64,000 nucleotides of DNA from Pseudalkalibacillus sp045920555 (GCF_045920555.1 NZ_CP174509.1:2108001-2172000); one strand, 5' to 3'. Counted from the stretch's first letter, positions 16,369 through 25,660 are shown. Program-made: numbers and translations. The notes: generated by a model not told the origin, from the sequence alone.

Positions 16369-16872
16369 GGGAACTCACAACCACTGTCTCACGTACGGCT
16401 ATCAACTTTTGACAATGTCATCTTATTTTTCTTCAATAATAATTATCCTTATTGTATTAGTACAGTGTACATTTCTATACTAATACAGATTTACTATTAC
16501 AAGTATGAAGTTTTAATGCTAATCCCTTAATAACACAAGATAAATCAATAGGATTGACGTATTTTTGTATAGTAGTGTACACTAAGAAATATGTTGAGTT
16601 GTATCACTGTCGATCCATCCTTAACTAGTACAGTTTGTTACTTGTCTCTAACCGAAGTAGATTGAGAGGATTGACGATTATCTAACCTTGAATAAGGGTA
16701 AAACATGATGTAGTCATAATGTTAAAGCATAAAAAGATACTTCAATAAATAGACACGATTTGACATGCTTTATACCAAAAGTGGGCAATCTAAATATTGT
16801 TTATATAATTGTCTGGCTTAGGACTCTGACACATCATCTAATTTTCAAATAGGAAAGGAAGAGGTGACCTTC
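16369..16872 (+). promoter_or_regulatory. Long leader/promoter region of pdhABCD
   Basis: This 504 bp stretch has no ORF with an RBS. It holds a perfect inverted repeat GTATTAGTA (16454-16462) / TACTAATAC (16478-16486), a 10 bp palindrome AGTGTACACT (16574-16583), and recurring GTACAGTGTAC-like words (16461, 16574, near 16628). Several -35-like hexamers are visible: TTGACA 16409, TTGACG 16554 (with TACACT at 18 bp), TTGACG 16671 and TTGACA 16760. No single promoter is clearly best, so multiple start sites are possible. Confidence 0.5.
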
Positions 16873-17958
16873 ATGGGTACAAAAACCCTGACACAGATCG
16901 AAGAGGAATTTGAAACTTTTCAAATCCTGAACGAGGAAGGCGAAATCGTAAATGAGGATGCAATGCCTGACTTGTCAGATGAAGATTTACAAGAATTGAT
17001 GACACGTATGGTCTATACAAGAATTTGGGACCAACGTGCGATTTCACTTAACAGACAAGGACGACTAGGGTTCTACGCACCAGTTGCTGGACAAGAAGCA
17101 TCTATGCTAGGAAGCCAGTATGCTTTGGATAAGGAGGACTTCATTTTACCTGGTTACCGTGATGTTCCACAGATTGTATATCACGGACTCCCGTTATACC
17201 AAGCATTCTTGTTCTCCCGTGGACATTTCCAGGGCAACCAAATTCCAGAGGGTGTCAATGTGATTTCACCGCAAATCATCATCGGTGCACAAATCACACA
17301 GGCTGCAGGAGTTGCTCTTGGTCTCAAGAAGCGTGGAAAGAAAAATATCGCAATCACATATACCGGAGATGGCGGAGCTTCACAAGGTGACTTTTATGAA
17401 GGAATCAATTTTGCAGGTGCTTACAATGCTCCAGCAGTATTTGTTGTTCAAAACAACCGTTTTGCTATCTCGGTTCCTGTCGAAAAACAATCTGCTGCAA
17501 AAACAATCGCTCAAAAAGCAGTTGCTGCAGGAATTCATGGCGTTCAAGTAGATGGCATGGACGTACTTGCCGTCTACGCAGCTACACTACAAGCTCGTGA
17601 GCGTGCTACCAACGAGGAAGGCCCAACATTGATCGAGACACTTACTTACCGTTATGGACCACATACTATGGCTGGTGACGATCCGACAAGATACCGTACG
17701 GAAGATATGGATAACAAATGGGAAAAGAAAGATCCATTGGTACGTTTCCGCAAGTACCTTGAAAGCAATGATCTCTGGTCAGAAGAAAAAGAGAACGAAG
17801 TCGTCGATCAAGCGAAAGAAGACATCAAGGCTGCTATCAAGAAAGCAGATGAAGCACCGAAGCAAAAGGTGACAGATTTGATCGAAAACATGTATGAAGA
17901 GCTTCCGAAAAACTTACAGGAGCAAATGGAAGAATACAAAGAAAAGGAGTCGAAGTAA
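16873..17958 (+). CDS. pdhA: Pyruvate dehydrogenase E1 alpha subunit
   Basis: A 361-residue thiamin-diphosphate enzyme subunit; with PdhB it decarboxylates pyruvate and reductively acetylates the E2 lipoyl group. The ThDP motif begins GDGGASQGDFYEG and ends QNN about 28 residues later. The phosphorylation-loop region RYGPHTMAGDDPTRYR is also recognisable. The start is the ATG at 16873 behind GGAAGAGGTG; the GTG at 16864 overlaps the RBS. It is the first gene of pdhABCD; pdhB follows after 3 bp. Confidence 0.96.
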   Translation: MGTKTLTQIEEEFETFQILNEEGEIVNEDAMPDLSDEDLQELMTRMVYTRIWDQRAISLNRQGRLGFYAPVAGQEASMLGSQYALDKEDFILPGYRDVPQIVYHGLPLYQAFLFSRGHFQGNQIPEGVNVISPQIIIGAQITQAAGVALGLKKRGKKNIAITYTGDGGASQGDFYEGINFAGAYNAPAVFVVQNNRFAISVPVEKQSAAKTIAQKAVAAGIHGVQVDGMDVLAVYAATLQARERATNEEGPTLIETLTYRYGPHTMAGDDPTRYRTEDMDNKWEKKDPLVRFRKYLESNDLWSEEKENEVVDQAKEDIKAAIKKADEAPKQKVTDLIENMYEELPKNLQEQMEEYKEKESK

Positions 17959-17961
17959 GCG

Positions 17962-18939
17962 ATGGCCCAAATGACGATGATTCAAGCGATCACTGATGCG
18001 ATGCGCATTGAACTTAAAAATGATGAAAATGTTCTGATCTTCGGGGAAGATGTCGGCAAAAATGGCGGCGTATTCCGTGCGACTGAAGGTCTGCAGAAAG
18101 AATTCGGGGAAGATCGCGTCTTTGATACCCCGCTTGCCGAGTCAGGGATTGGTGGTCTTTCAATCGGTCTAGCCTTGCAAGGATACCGTCCTGTTCCCGA
18201 AATCCAATTCTTCGGTTTTGTTTATGAAGTGATGGATGCTATTTCTGGACAAATGGCACGCTTGAGGTACCGTTCTGGGGGTGTTTATCATGCACCGATC
18301 ACGGTTCGTTCTCCATTCGGCGGAGGGGTCAAAACACCAGAGCTGCACGCAGACAGCCTTGAAGGCCTAATGGCCCAACAGCCGGGGCTTAAGGTTGTGA
18401 TCCCTTCAACACCATATGATGCGAAAGGTCTTTTGATTTCTGCAATCCGAGACAATGACCCGGTCATTTTCCTGGAACATATGAAACTATACCGTTCTTT
18501 CAGAGATGAAGTCCCTGAAGAAGAGTACACAGTTGAAATTGGTAAAGCAGATGTAAAGAGAGAAGGAAACGACATCACGATCATCACTTACGGTGCTATG
18601 GTCCATTCTTCTCTTAAAGCTGCTGAAGAACTAGAGAAAGAAGATATCCAAGCAGAAGTGATCGACTTGCGTACCGTAAGCCCGATTGATGTTGACACCA
18701 TTATCGAATCTGTCAACAAGACCGGCCGTGCCATTGTCGTTCAAGAAGCACAAAAGCAAGCTGGTATTGCTGCAAGCGTCGTAGCAGAAATCAACGATAG
18801 AGCGATCCTTTCTTTAGAAGCACCAGTTCTACGTGTAACTGCACCAGATACTGTGTTCCCATTCTCTGCTGCTGAAGATGTGTGGCTTCCGGATTATAAA
18901 GATATCATGGAAAAGGCGAAGCAAGTAATCAACTTTTAA
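17962..18939 (+). CDS. pdhB: Pyruvate dehydrogenase E1 beta subunit
   Basis: A 325-residue transketolase-like partner of PdhA. Signatures are MIQAITDAMRIEL, FGEDVGKNGGVFRAT, DTPLAESGIGG and, in the C-terminal domain, IDLRTVSPIDVDTI. Its start overlaps the stop region of pdhA closely (ATG 3 bp after the TAA), consistent with translational coupling and equal subunit dosage in the alpha2beta2 E1. The length equals B. subtilis PdhB (325). Confidence 0.96.
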   Translation: MAQMTMIQAITDAMRIELKNDENVLIFGEDVGKNGGVFRATEGLQKEFGEDRVFDTPLAESGIGGLSIGLALQGYRPVPEIQFFGFVYEVMDAISGQMARLRYRSGGVYHAPITVRSPFGGGVKTPELHADSLEGLMAQQPGLKVVIPSTPYDAKGLLISAIRDNDPVIFLEHMKLYRSFRDEVPEEEYTVEIGKADVKREGNDITIITYGAMVHSSLKAAEELEKEDIQAEVIDLRTVSPIDVDTIIESVNKTGRAIVVQEAQKQAGIAASVVAEINDRAILSLEAPVLRVTAPDTVFPFSAAEDVWLPDYKDIMEKAKQVINF

Positions 18940-18993
18940 TAGTACAGAAGAACACTCCAAACTCACTATATAGAAAACAAGGAGGCGAACCCT

Positions 18994-20331
18994 GTGGCGT
19001 TTGAATTTAAACTGCCTGATATCGGTGAAGGTATCCATGAAGGTGAAATCGTAAAATGGTTTGTCAAAAAAGGCGACGAAGTTAAAGAAGATGACATTCT
19101 TCTCGAAGTACAAAACGATAAAGCAGTTGTAGAAATCCCTTCACCTGTTGACGGAACGATAAACGATATTAAGGTTGACGAAGGTACAGTTGCAGTTGTC
19201 GGTGATGTGCTCGTAACGATCGATGCTGAAGGCTATGAAGGTGACAGTGAAGAGACCGAGGTTGAACAACCGCAAGCGGATGAAGATAAGAAGCCTGAAG
19301 CCGATGGAGCGAAAGAAGAAGACAAGAAAGAAGAGAAGGACTCTAAAGAAACAAAAGAGACCAAGAAAGAAGACGATTCTGAAGATGAAGATCCGACCAA
19401 TCGTGTCAAAGCGATGCCGTCTGTTCGAAAATATGCTCGTGAAAAAGACGTCAACATCAAGAAGGTAAACGGTTCTGGTAAAGACGGCCGTATTTTGAAA
19501 GAAGATATCGATGCATATCTAGAGGGCGGTCAAGAAACTGCTGAAAGTGAAACAGAAAAACGAGCAGCTGCAGAAAAAGAAGAGCAAAAAGCAGACGGGA
19601 AAGCGAAACCTGCTGCTGCAGCACAAGAGCAAGCAGAAACGCGCGAAAAGCTTAAAGGTATGAGAAAAGCAATTGCCAAAGCGATGGTCAATTCCAAGCA
19701 TACAGCTCCTCACGTAACTCATATGGATGAAGTGGTTGTTACTGACCTTGTGGCACACCGTAAGCAATTCAAAGAAATGGCTTCAGAAAAAGGCATTAAA
19801 TTGACTTACTTGCCATACGTCGTTAAAGCTCTTGTTTCAGCACTTCGCGAATATCCGATCTTGAATGCGTCTCTTGATGATGAGAATGAAGAGATTGTGC
19901 ATAAGCACTACTATAATATTGGAATTGCTGCTGATACAGAGGCTGGATTAGTTGTACCGGTCATTAAAGATGCAGACCGTAAGTCTATCTTCTCTTTATC
20001 GAATGAAATTAATGAACTTGCTAAGAAAGCAAGAGACGGTAAATTATCTTCGGATGAGATGAAGGGCAGCACTTGTACGATCTCTAATCTTGGTTCTGCT
20101 GGTGGACAATGGTTTACACCAATCATCAATCATCCAGATGCAGCGATCCTTGGTGTTGGACGTATTCAAGAAAAGCCAGTCGTTGAGAATGGTGAGATTG
20201 TAGCTGCACCGGTATTGGCACTTTCAATCAGTTATGACCACCGCTTAGTCGATGGTGTTACTGCACAAAATGCATTAAATCATGTCAAACGACTCTTGAA
20301 CGACCCACAACTATTGATAATGGAGGCGTAA
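18994..20331 (+). CDS. pdhC: Dihydrolipoamide acetyltransferase (PDH E2)
   Basis: A 445-residue E2 core protein. It has one lipoyl domain (about 1-77) with the lipoylated K43 in QNDKAVVEI, then an acidic/Lys-rich Glu linker (about 85-135). The peripheral-subunit-binding domain follows (AMPSVRKYAREKDVNIKKVN..., about 138-175), then a second Ala/Glu-rich linker, and the catalytic acetyltransferase domain ends with SYDHRLVDG. It starts at GTG after AAGGAGGCGAACCCT. A single lipoyl domain is usual for Bacillus. Both linkers are longer and more charged than the domains around them, which is normal. Confidence 0.96.
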   Translation: MAFEFKLPDIGEGIHEGEIVKWFVKKGDEVKEDDILLEVQNDKAVVEIPSPVDGTINDIKVDEGTVAVVGDVLVTIDAEGYEGDSEETEVEQPQADEDKKPEADGAKEEDKKEEKDSKETKETKKEDDSEDEDPTNRVKAMPSVRKYAREKDVNIKKVNGSGKDGRILKEDIDAYLEGGQETAESETEKRAAAEKEEQKADGKAKPAAAAQEQAETREKLKGMRKAIAKAMVNSKHTAPHVTHMDEVVVTDLVAHRKQFKEMASEKGIKLTYLPYVVKALVSALREYPILNASLDDENEEIVHKHYYNIGIAADTEAGLVVPVIKDADRKSIFSLSNEINELAKKARDGKLSSDEMKGSTCTISNLGSAGGQWFTPIINHPDAAILGVGRIQEKPVVENGEIVAAPVLALSISYDHRLVDGVTAQNALNHVKRLLNDPQLLIMEA

Positions 20332-20333
20332 AA

Positions 20334-21746
20334 ATGGTAGTAGGCGATTTTGCAGAAGAAATAGACACACTGGTCATTGGTTCAGGCCCGGGAGGATATG
20401 TTGCAGCAATCCGTGCTGCTCAAATGGGACAAAAAGTAACAATTGTTGAAAAAGGCGATATCGGTGGAGTTTGCCTCAACGTAGGTTGTATTCCATCTAA
20501 AGCGGTCATTCACGCAAGCCACAGATTCGAACATGCCCAACATTCAGATGACATGGGAATCACTGCTGAAAATGTAAAAGTGGACATGGGGAAAGTACAA
20601 GAATGGAAAGCAGGCATCGTCAAGAAGTTGACCGGTGGAGTAGAAGGTCTGCTTAAAGGGAATAAAGTCGAGATTGTAAAAGGTGAGGCTTATTTCTCTG
20701 ATACGAATACGGTACGTGTAACGAAAGATGAATACACTTCACAAACGTATAAATTCAAAAACTGTATCTTAGCGACAGGTTCAAGCCCGATTGAGCTCCC
20801 ATCATTTAAATGGAGTGACCGAGTCATTTCATCGACTGGTGCTTTAGCATTGACTGAAGTGCCGAAAAAGATGGTTGTCATCGGTGGAGGATACATCGGT
20901 ATCGAACTAGGTACTGCATACGCAAACCTTGGTACTGAAGTGACGATCCTTGAAGGTGGTAAGACGATCCTTCCAGGTTTTGAAAAACAAATGAGCACGC
21001 TCGTATCCCGCCGTCTCAAGAAAAAAGGTGTTGAAATCATCACGAATGCAATGGCAAAAGGCACGGAAGAGTCAGGTGAGGGTGTTAAAGTCACTGCTGA
21101 AGTAAAAGGCGAAGAAAAATCCTTTGATGCGGATTATGTACTCGTGACAGTAGGACGTAAACCTAACACTGAAGAGCTTGGACTCGAGCAAATCGGTGTA
21201 AAACTTGACGATAAAGGGCTTATCGAAGTGGACAACCAATGTAAAACTTCTGTAGATGGATTATATGCGATTGGCGACATCGTTCCTGGTCCTGCACTCG
21301 CTCATAAGGCATCCTACGAAGGGAAAGTAGCAGCAGAAGCTATCTCTGGAGAAGCGGCGGAAATCGACTATCTAGCAATCCCGGCTGTCGTTTTCAGTGA
21401 TCCTGAACTTGCAAGTGTAGGATATTCTGAATCCGAAGCGAAAGATGCTGGGTTCGATGTAATAGCTTCTAAGTTCCCATTCGGAGCAAACGGCCGGGCA
21501 TTGTCATTGAACGATGCTGAAGGATTCATGAAGCTTATTACCCGTAAAGACGACGGTCTTGTGATCGGGGCACAAATTGCAGGCCCTAATGCTTCAGATA
21601 TGATTGCTGAATTAGGGCTGGCAATTGAAGCAGGAATGACTGCTGAGGATATCGCATTGACAATCCATGCGCATCCAACGCTAGGTGAAATCACAATGGA
21701 AGCAGCGGAAGTTGCAATCGGTCTCCCTGTACACATTGTAAAATAA
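20334..21746 (+). CDS. pdhD: Dihydrolipoamide dehydrogenase (E3)
   Basis: A 470-residue flavoprotein that reoxidises dihydrolipoamide with NAD+. The FAD-binding motif is VIGSGPGGYVAAIRAAQ (about 14-30). The redox disulfide is C47 and C52 in GGVCLNVGCIPSK. The NAD motif is VIGGGYIGIELG, a second FAD motif is GLYAIGDIV, and the catalytic His-Glu pair is in HAHPTLGE. It starts 2 bp after pdhC with TGGAGGCG in front and closes the pdh operon. Confidence 0.97.
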   Translation: MVVGDFAEEIDTLVIGSGPGGYVAAIRAAQMGQKVTIVEKGDIGGVCLNVGCIPSKAVIHASHRFEHAQHSDDMGITAENVKVDMGKVQEWKAGIVKKLTGGVEGLLKGNKVEIVKGEAYFSDTNTVRVTKDEYTSQTYKFKNCILATGSSPIELPSFKWSDRVISSTGALALTEVPKKMVVIGGGYIGIELGTAYANLGTEVTILEGGKTILPGFEKQMSTLVSRRLKKKGVEIITNAMAKGTEESGEGVKVTAEVKGEEKSFDADYVLVTVGRKPNTEELGLEQIGVKLDDKGLIEVDNQCKTSVDGLYAIGDIVPGPALAHKASYEGKVAAEAISGEAAEIDYLAIPAVVFSDPELASVGYSESEAKDAGFDVIASKFPFGANGRALSLNDAEGFMKLITRKDDGLVIGAQIAGPNASDMIAELGLAIEAGMTAEDIALTIHAHPTLGEITMEAAEVAIGLPVHIVK

Positions 21747-21756
21747 CGCTATACTG

Positions 21757-21790
21757 AAAAAACTGCTGGGATCATTCCAGCAGTTTTTTT
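21757..21790 (+). terminator. Terminator of pdhABCD
   Basis: A perfect stem AACTGCTGG / CCAGCAGTT (extended by A-T pairs) with a 7 nt loop is followed by TTTTTTTG. Confidence 0.92.
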
Positions 21791-21915
21791 GTATGGATCT
21801 ATATCGGACACCAGAGACCTTATTTCCATAGAATCATACGGACACTCCAGCTTGAAAAACAGGATGGAGTTGCTCTATGAACGTCCTCGTATATCCGCTA
21901 TAAGTTTTTTGATTA

Positions 21916-22035
21916 GGATTTACTAAAAGTTTGTTATATATTCCTGTTGATTTTCTTATAGAAATTCCTTTAAGGAAATTCGCCTGGGTGAAAAGCGAAC
22001 CAAGCGAGACCCCGTTAATGAATTATAACAGAGCC
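21916..22035. repeat. MITE-like dispersed element, internally deleted copy
   Basis: A 120 bp remnant joining the left part of the element (CTGTTGATTTTC, GAAATTCGCC, GCGAACCAAGCGAGACCCC) directly to its right end (ATTATAACAGAGCC). The internal hairpin region found in the 2.9 and 39.2 kb copies is missing. The left terminus (GGATTTACTAAAAGT) is diverged and no target duplication is visible. The rest of the gap before 22071 shows no gene. Confidence 0.65.
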
Positions 22036-22070
22036 AGAAAATAAAAATAGACTGACGATTGCCAGCCCTA

Positions 22071-22460
22071 TTAATTCGAATAGACTTCATCTAATTTTTT
22101 CTTGATGTCATCTACTTGCTTCTTACCTTCTAACCGAACGATCTCATCCTCGCCGTCAAGCACGATGACAGTGGGAAACGTATATACATTATAATAATTG
22201 ACGGCCTGTTCATTTTTCTTTTTTATTATTTGGATGGAATTCAGTTTTTGAGGGTAATCCTTCTGCAATTGAAGAAGTGCATCATAATACGATTTTTCTT
22301 CTTCCTGGTTTGATCTTGATGAAAAAATGAGTGTATTGAGTTCCTCTGATTCCAAATCTACAGGAAGGTATCCATATTCAGGTTCGAATTGACAGCTGCT
22401 CAGGAATGCTAGGATCGAAATCAAGGGAATAGAAAGAAATCCAACAGATCGAACATTCAT
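22071..22460 (-). CDS. Thioredoxin-fold lipoprotein without CxxC
   Basis: A 129-residue predicted lipoprotein: signal NVRSVGFLSIPLISILAFL with lipobox LSSC (C23). The mature part has a thioredoxin-like pattern, TLIFSSRSNQEEE...YYDALLQLQKDYP, then VYTFPTVIVLDG, where TFPT is the cis-Pro loop. The usual active-site CxxC is replaced by SSRS, so it should not be a disulfide oxidoreductase. The ATG at 22460 is chosen because the longer frame to 22508 puts charged residues before the signal. B. subtilis has a small lipoprotein gene, slp, after pdhD; this may be its counterpart, but I cannot confirm it. Confidence 0.8.
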   Translation of the reverse strand: MNVRSVGFLSIPLISILAFLSSCQFEPEYGYLPVDLESEELNTLIFSSRSNQEEEKSYYDALLQLQKDYPQKLNSIQIIKKKNEQAVNYYNVYTFPTVIVLDGEDEIVRLEGKKQVDDIKKKLDEVYSN

Positions 22461-22663
22461 GGAGCTCACTTCTTTCATTAGTGATACGGCAGTTGACATA
22501 TAAAACAACTTGAGTTGAGTTTATCATGAAAATCTGTCGAATCTTGAATCGTAAATGAATTGTTACAGAAATGATAAGTTGCGGGGACAAGGTATTTCAA
22601 GTCGTAATGTACTTGTAACCTACATAAGAATAATTGTAAGAAGTTGTCTAAGGAGGAGTGTCG

Positions 22664-22903
22664 ATGTATACCATATTGATCCTCTCATCTGTGCAGATGA
22701 TCATTTGGAGTTTTTATGCATTGGTTACTTATTTATCCCATCGAGATCCATCGATATTCGAATATATTTTACTCATCGTTTTTTGCTACTTTGGGTATTT
22801 ATTTGGCGTGTTCCTTAAAAACCCAAAAGCCTATGCAGGTCTATCCAGTCTTTTAGGTGCGAGCACTTATCTTCTATTCAGATACTTTTCCATCGGTTTT
22901 TAA
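22664..22903 (+). CDS. Small membrane protein, unknown
   Basis: A 79-residue protein with three hydrophobic segments (about 1-24, 34-52 and 58-74) joined by short polar loops (YLSHRDPS, KNPKAY). I recognise no family. The start is the ATG at 22664 behind AAGGAGGAGTG, a near-perfect ribosome binding site, which argues that it is real. It lies divergent to the thioredoxin-fold lipoprotein and convergent to the BCCT transporter; no terminator is evident. Confidence 0.72.
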   Translation: MYTILILSSVQMIIWSFYALVTYLSHRDPSIFEYILLIVFCYFGYLFGVFLKNPKAYAGLSSLLGASTYLLFRYFSIGF

Positions 22904-22968
22904 GGATCAAAAAATCAAAAGAATGACCCCAACAGGATTCATCCGTATTGAGGCCATCTGAATGTTAG

Positions 22969-24471
22969 TTATTTGTTTTTGAAGTTCGTTCGGTAATCTT
23001 CTTTCAAAGCTTTCACCGTTGCAAATATGATCGCAATTATAATGAAGGTGAATGGGAATGCGGCTATGATCGAAGCAGTCTGTAAGGCTTGTAATCCTCC
23101 AGAGTAAAGAAGGATTGCCGCGGAAGCTGCTACGACAGCGCCCCAGATGAATTTGATATAGTTTGAAGGGTTCAAGCTTCCGTTCGTCGTTTGCATGCCA
23201 AGGACGAAGGTTGCTGAGTCTGCTGAAGTTATAAAGAAAGTACTGATCAATAGGATTGCGATGATGGACATGATCCCACCAAGAGGGAGCTGCTCAAACA
23301 AGGCGAATAACGCAATCTCAGTACCGTTATCAGTCATGATCGAATATAACCCTGTACCTTCCATACGATCCTTGAATACAGCTGATCCACCGAATACAGA
23401 GAACCAAAGTGCACCGAAGATTGTTGGCACCAATAAGACGCCTAAGACGAACTCACGGATCGTACGGCCTTTAGACACCCTCGCGATGAACATGCCGACG
23501 AATGGTGCCCATGCGATCCACCAGGCCCAATAAAAGACAGTCCAAGCTTGCGTCCAATCTTGCGTCGTTTCGCTATAAGGTCCAAGTCTGAAACTCATGC
23601 CAGGCAAGTTCTGGGCATATGAACCAATCGTTTGAGTGAATACATCCATGATAAAGTTCGTCGGACCTGCAAACAAGAGGAAGAACATCAATCCTATTGC
23701 AAGAACGATATTGATGTTACTTAAGTATTTGATCCCTTTGTTGAGACCTGTAGACGCAGAAAGAATGAATAAAACTGTCACAATCGCAATAATTATCAGT
23801 TGAGTAAGTTGATTATTCGGGATGCCCTCAAAAACGTAAGAGAGCCCTCCGCTGATTTGGGCAGCACCGAAACCAAGTGATGTTGCTACTCCGAACACTG
23901 TTGCAAAAACAGCAATTACATCGATCAATATTCCGATTGGACCATTTACACGATCTCCGAGAAGTGGTCTGAAAATTGCACTGATAAGTCCAGGTGCACC
24001 TTTGCGGAATTTAAAGTAAGCTAATGCCAATCCGACTACCGTATAAATACCCCAAGGATGTAAGCCCCAGTGGAACATTGCGTATCTAAGGGAAGCATTT
24101 GCAGATTCTACTGTTTCCCCATTGCCTGTTGGAGGGTCGTAGTAATGGTATAAGGGTTCTGCAACACCCCAGAATACGAGGCCGATCCCCATACCGGCGC
24201 TGAACAACATTGCAAACCATGTAATAAGGTTATAGTCTGGTTCGTCATCGTCTTTTCCTAGTTTGATTTTCCCGTATTTACTGAAGATCAAGTAAATGGA
24301 AAAGATCAGGAATGCTGTAGCTGACAGGAGATAGAACCAGCCGAATTTCACTTGAAGGAAGTTCTGGATAGAACCCGTAGCTTGCTGCAATCCTTTAGGG
24401 AATATTACGCCCCAAGCAATGAATATGACTGAAATAACGAGTGAGATAATAAAGACTTTGGTGAATTTCAT
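22969..24471 (-). CDS. opuD: BCCT-family betaine transporter (OpuD-like)
   Basis: A 500-residue secondary transporter with twelve membrane segments that would import glycine betaine or related trimethylammonium solutes for osmoprotection. Family motifs are GMGIGLVFWGVAEP (about 94-107; the GMGIG pattern goes with Na+-coupled betaine carriers) and the signature region WTVFYWAWWIAWAPFVGMFI with RVSKGRTIREF after it. A short cytoplasmic N-terminus and C-terminus fit OpuD rather than BetP, which has long regulatory tails. The substrate is inferred from family. Confidence 0.9.
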   Translation of the reverse strand: MKFTKVFIISLVISVIFIAWGVIFPKGLQQATGSIQNFLQVKFGWFYLLSATAFLIFSIYLIFSKYGKIKLGKDDDEPDYNLITWFAMLFSAGMGIGLVFWGVAEPLYHYYDPPTGNGETVESANASLRYAMFHWGLHPWGIYTVVGLALAYFKFRKGAPGLISAIFRPLLGDRVNGPIGILIDVIAVFATVFGVATSLGFGAAQISGGLSYVFEGIPNNQLTQLIIIAIVTVLFILSASTGLNKGIKYLSNINIVLAIGLMFFLLFAGPTNFIMDVFTQTIGSYAQNLPGMSFRLGPYSETTQDWTQAWTVFYWAWWIAWAPFVGMFIARVSKGRTIREFVLGVLLVPTIFGALWFSVFGGSAVFKDRMEGTGLYSIMTDNGTEIALFALFEQLPLGGIMSIIAILLISTFFITSADSATFVLGMQTTNGSLNPSNYIKFIWGAVVAASAAILLYSGGLQALQTASIIAAFPFTFIIIAIIFATVKALKEDYRTNFKNK

Positions 24472-24514
24472 TATTCATTGTTCTCCTTTCGTAAAGTTTT
24501 ATAACACCCTTCTC

Positions 24515-24544
24515 ATTCTACTAGTAATCCTTTTTTGATTTCAA
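24515..24544 (-). promoter_or_regulatory. Promoter candidate for the BCCT gene
   Basis: On the minus strand TTGAAA (24544-24539) and TAGAAT (24520-24515) are 18 bp apart, about 45 bp upstream of the start codon. Confidence 0.5.
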
Positions 24545-24707
24545 GGATTTTGTAGGAAGATCATACTACCCATGCTAATTCTTATACCCTATTTTTTACT
24601 CAGGACACAGATTTCATCCATATTTTAGTCGTTTTGACTCTTTAATAACCTTTCTGGACATTTTATATTAAATAAAGGATAAAAAGAGAGAAAAAAGGGG
24701 AGACATC

Positions 24708-25601
24708 ATGAAAAAAACACTAATAGGTATATTGGTTTTGCTATTGGTTGGTTGTGGGGCTCAAGGTTCTCATCAGGATGGGCATGATCAAAAAGAAGGT
24801 ACGCCGAATGCCTCAGAAGAAACGAATCAGTCAGGTGAAACGGATGCAGAGGAACCAGATCAGGATGGAAGCCAAGATGATGATAAAGAACAGGATGCTG
24901 AAGAGGAGCCTGCAGAAGAACCTGCAGAAGAACCTGCAGAAGAACCTGCAGAAGAACCTGAAGAAGATCCGGTTATTACATATACTATACACCCAGCAAA
25001 TTGGACGCTGAAACCAGACATAGAGACCGAAGATAAAGTAGTGCTGTTGACGATCGATGACGCGCCTGATAAGCATGCATTGGAGATGGCAAAAAAGCTT
25101 AAAGATCTAAACGTTCCTGCCATCTTCTTCGTAAATGGACACTTCATGGACACTGACGAAGAAAAAGACATTGTAAAAGAGATTCACGAGATGGGATTTG
25201 AAATTGGAAACCACACGATGTCACATGCCAACCTTAGAAACAGTCCCGAAGAAAAACAGAGACACGAGATTGTGACATTATCAGAAGAAATTGAAGCACT
25301 CACGGGAAAAGCACCACGTTTTTTCAGAGCCCCATTTGGAATCAACACGGATTTCTCTAAAAAGCTGATGGAAGAACAAGGAATGCTCTTCATGAACTGG
25401 ACATACGGGTACGATTGGGAAAAAGAGTACCAGACAGGGGAAAGCATTGCTGATATCATGGTGAATACACCGCTGCTCACTAATGGCTCAATCCTATTAA
25501 TGCACGATCGAGACTGGACTAATGAAGGCCTTGTCGATATCGTTAAAGGATTACAGAATAAAGGATATATCTTCGTACATCCTGATCAAATTGTTGAATA
25601 A
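24708..25601 (+). CDS. Polysaccharide deacetylase (NodB domain) lipoprotein
   Basis: A 297-residue secreted lipoprotein: lipobox LLVGC (C16), then a Glu/Asp/Gln-rich linker to about residue 85 that contains four to five tandem EEPA units, then a NodB domain. Motif 1 is TIDDAP (canonical TFDDGP; the metal-binding second Asp is kept), motif 2 HTMSH gives both metal His residues, motif 3 is RAPFG (canonical RPPYG), and ILLMHD is motif 5. It should de-N-acetylate peptidoglycan or another cell-wall glycan outside the membrane. The ATG follows AAAAAAGGGGAG. Confidence 0.9.
   Translation: MKKTLIGILVLLLVGCGAQGSHQDGHDQKEGTPNASEETNQSGETDAEEPDQDGSQDDDKEQDAEEEPAEEPAEEPAEEPAEEPEEDPVITYTIHPANWTLKPDIETEDKVVLLTIDDAPDKHALEMAKKLKDLNVPAIFFVNGHFMDTDEEKDIVKEIHEMGFEIGNHTMSHANLRNSPEEKQRHEIVTLSEEIEALTGKAPRFFRAPFGINTDFSKKLMEEQGMLFMNWTYGYDWEKEYQTGESIADIMVNTPLLTNGSILLMHDRDWTNEGLVDIVKGLQNKGYIFVHPDQIVE
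24901..24959 (+). repeat. 12 bp tandem repeat encoding EEPA
   Basis: The unit GAAGAACCTGCA (first copy GAGGAGCCTGCA) is repeated in frame about five times inside the deacetylase linker. The identical units make this a likely slippage tract changing linker length. Confidence 0.85.
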
Positions 25602-25610
25602 CTGAATTAG

Positions 25611-25648
25611 AGCCCGCTGCAATTTGTTTATCGCAGCGGGCTTTTTTA
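25611..25648 (+). terminator. Terminator of the deacetylase gene
   Basis: A 10 bp stem AGCCCGCTGC / GCAGCGGGCT with a 12 nt loop is followed by TTTTTATA. The minus-strand neighbour ends at 25661, so it may serve both strands. Confidence 0.9.
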
Positions 25649-25660
25649 TATAATTAGCGA

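Noticed and set aside
24831..25171. Minus-strand ORFs opposite the deacetylase linker (poly SSAGSSAG, FFCRFFCR)
   Set aside because: They are mirror images of the EEPA repeat and lack start signals.
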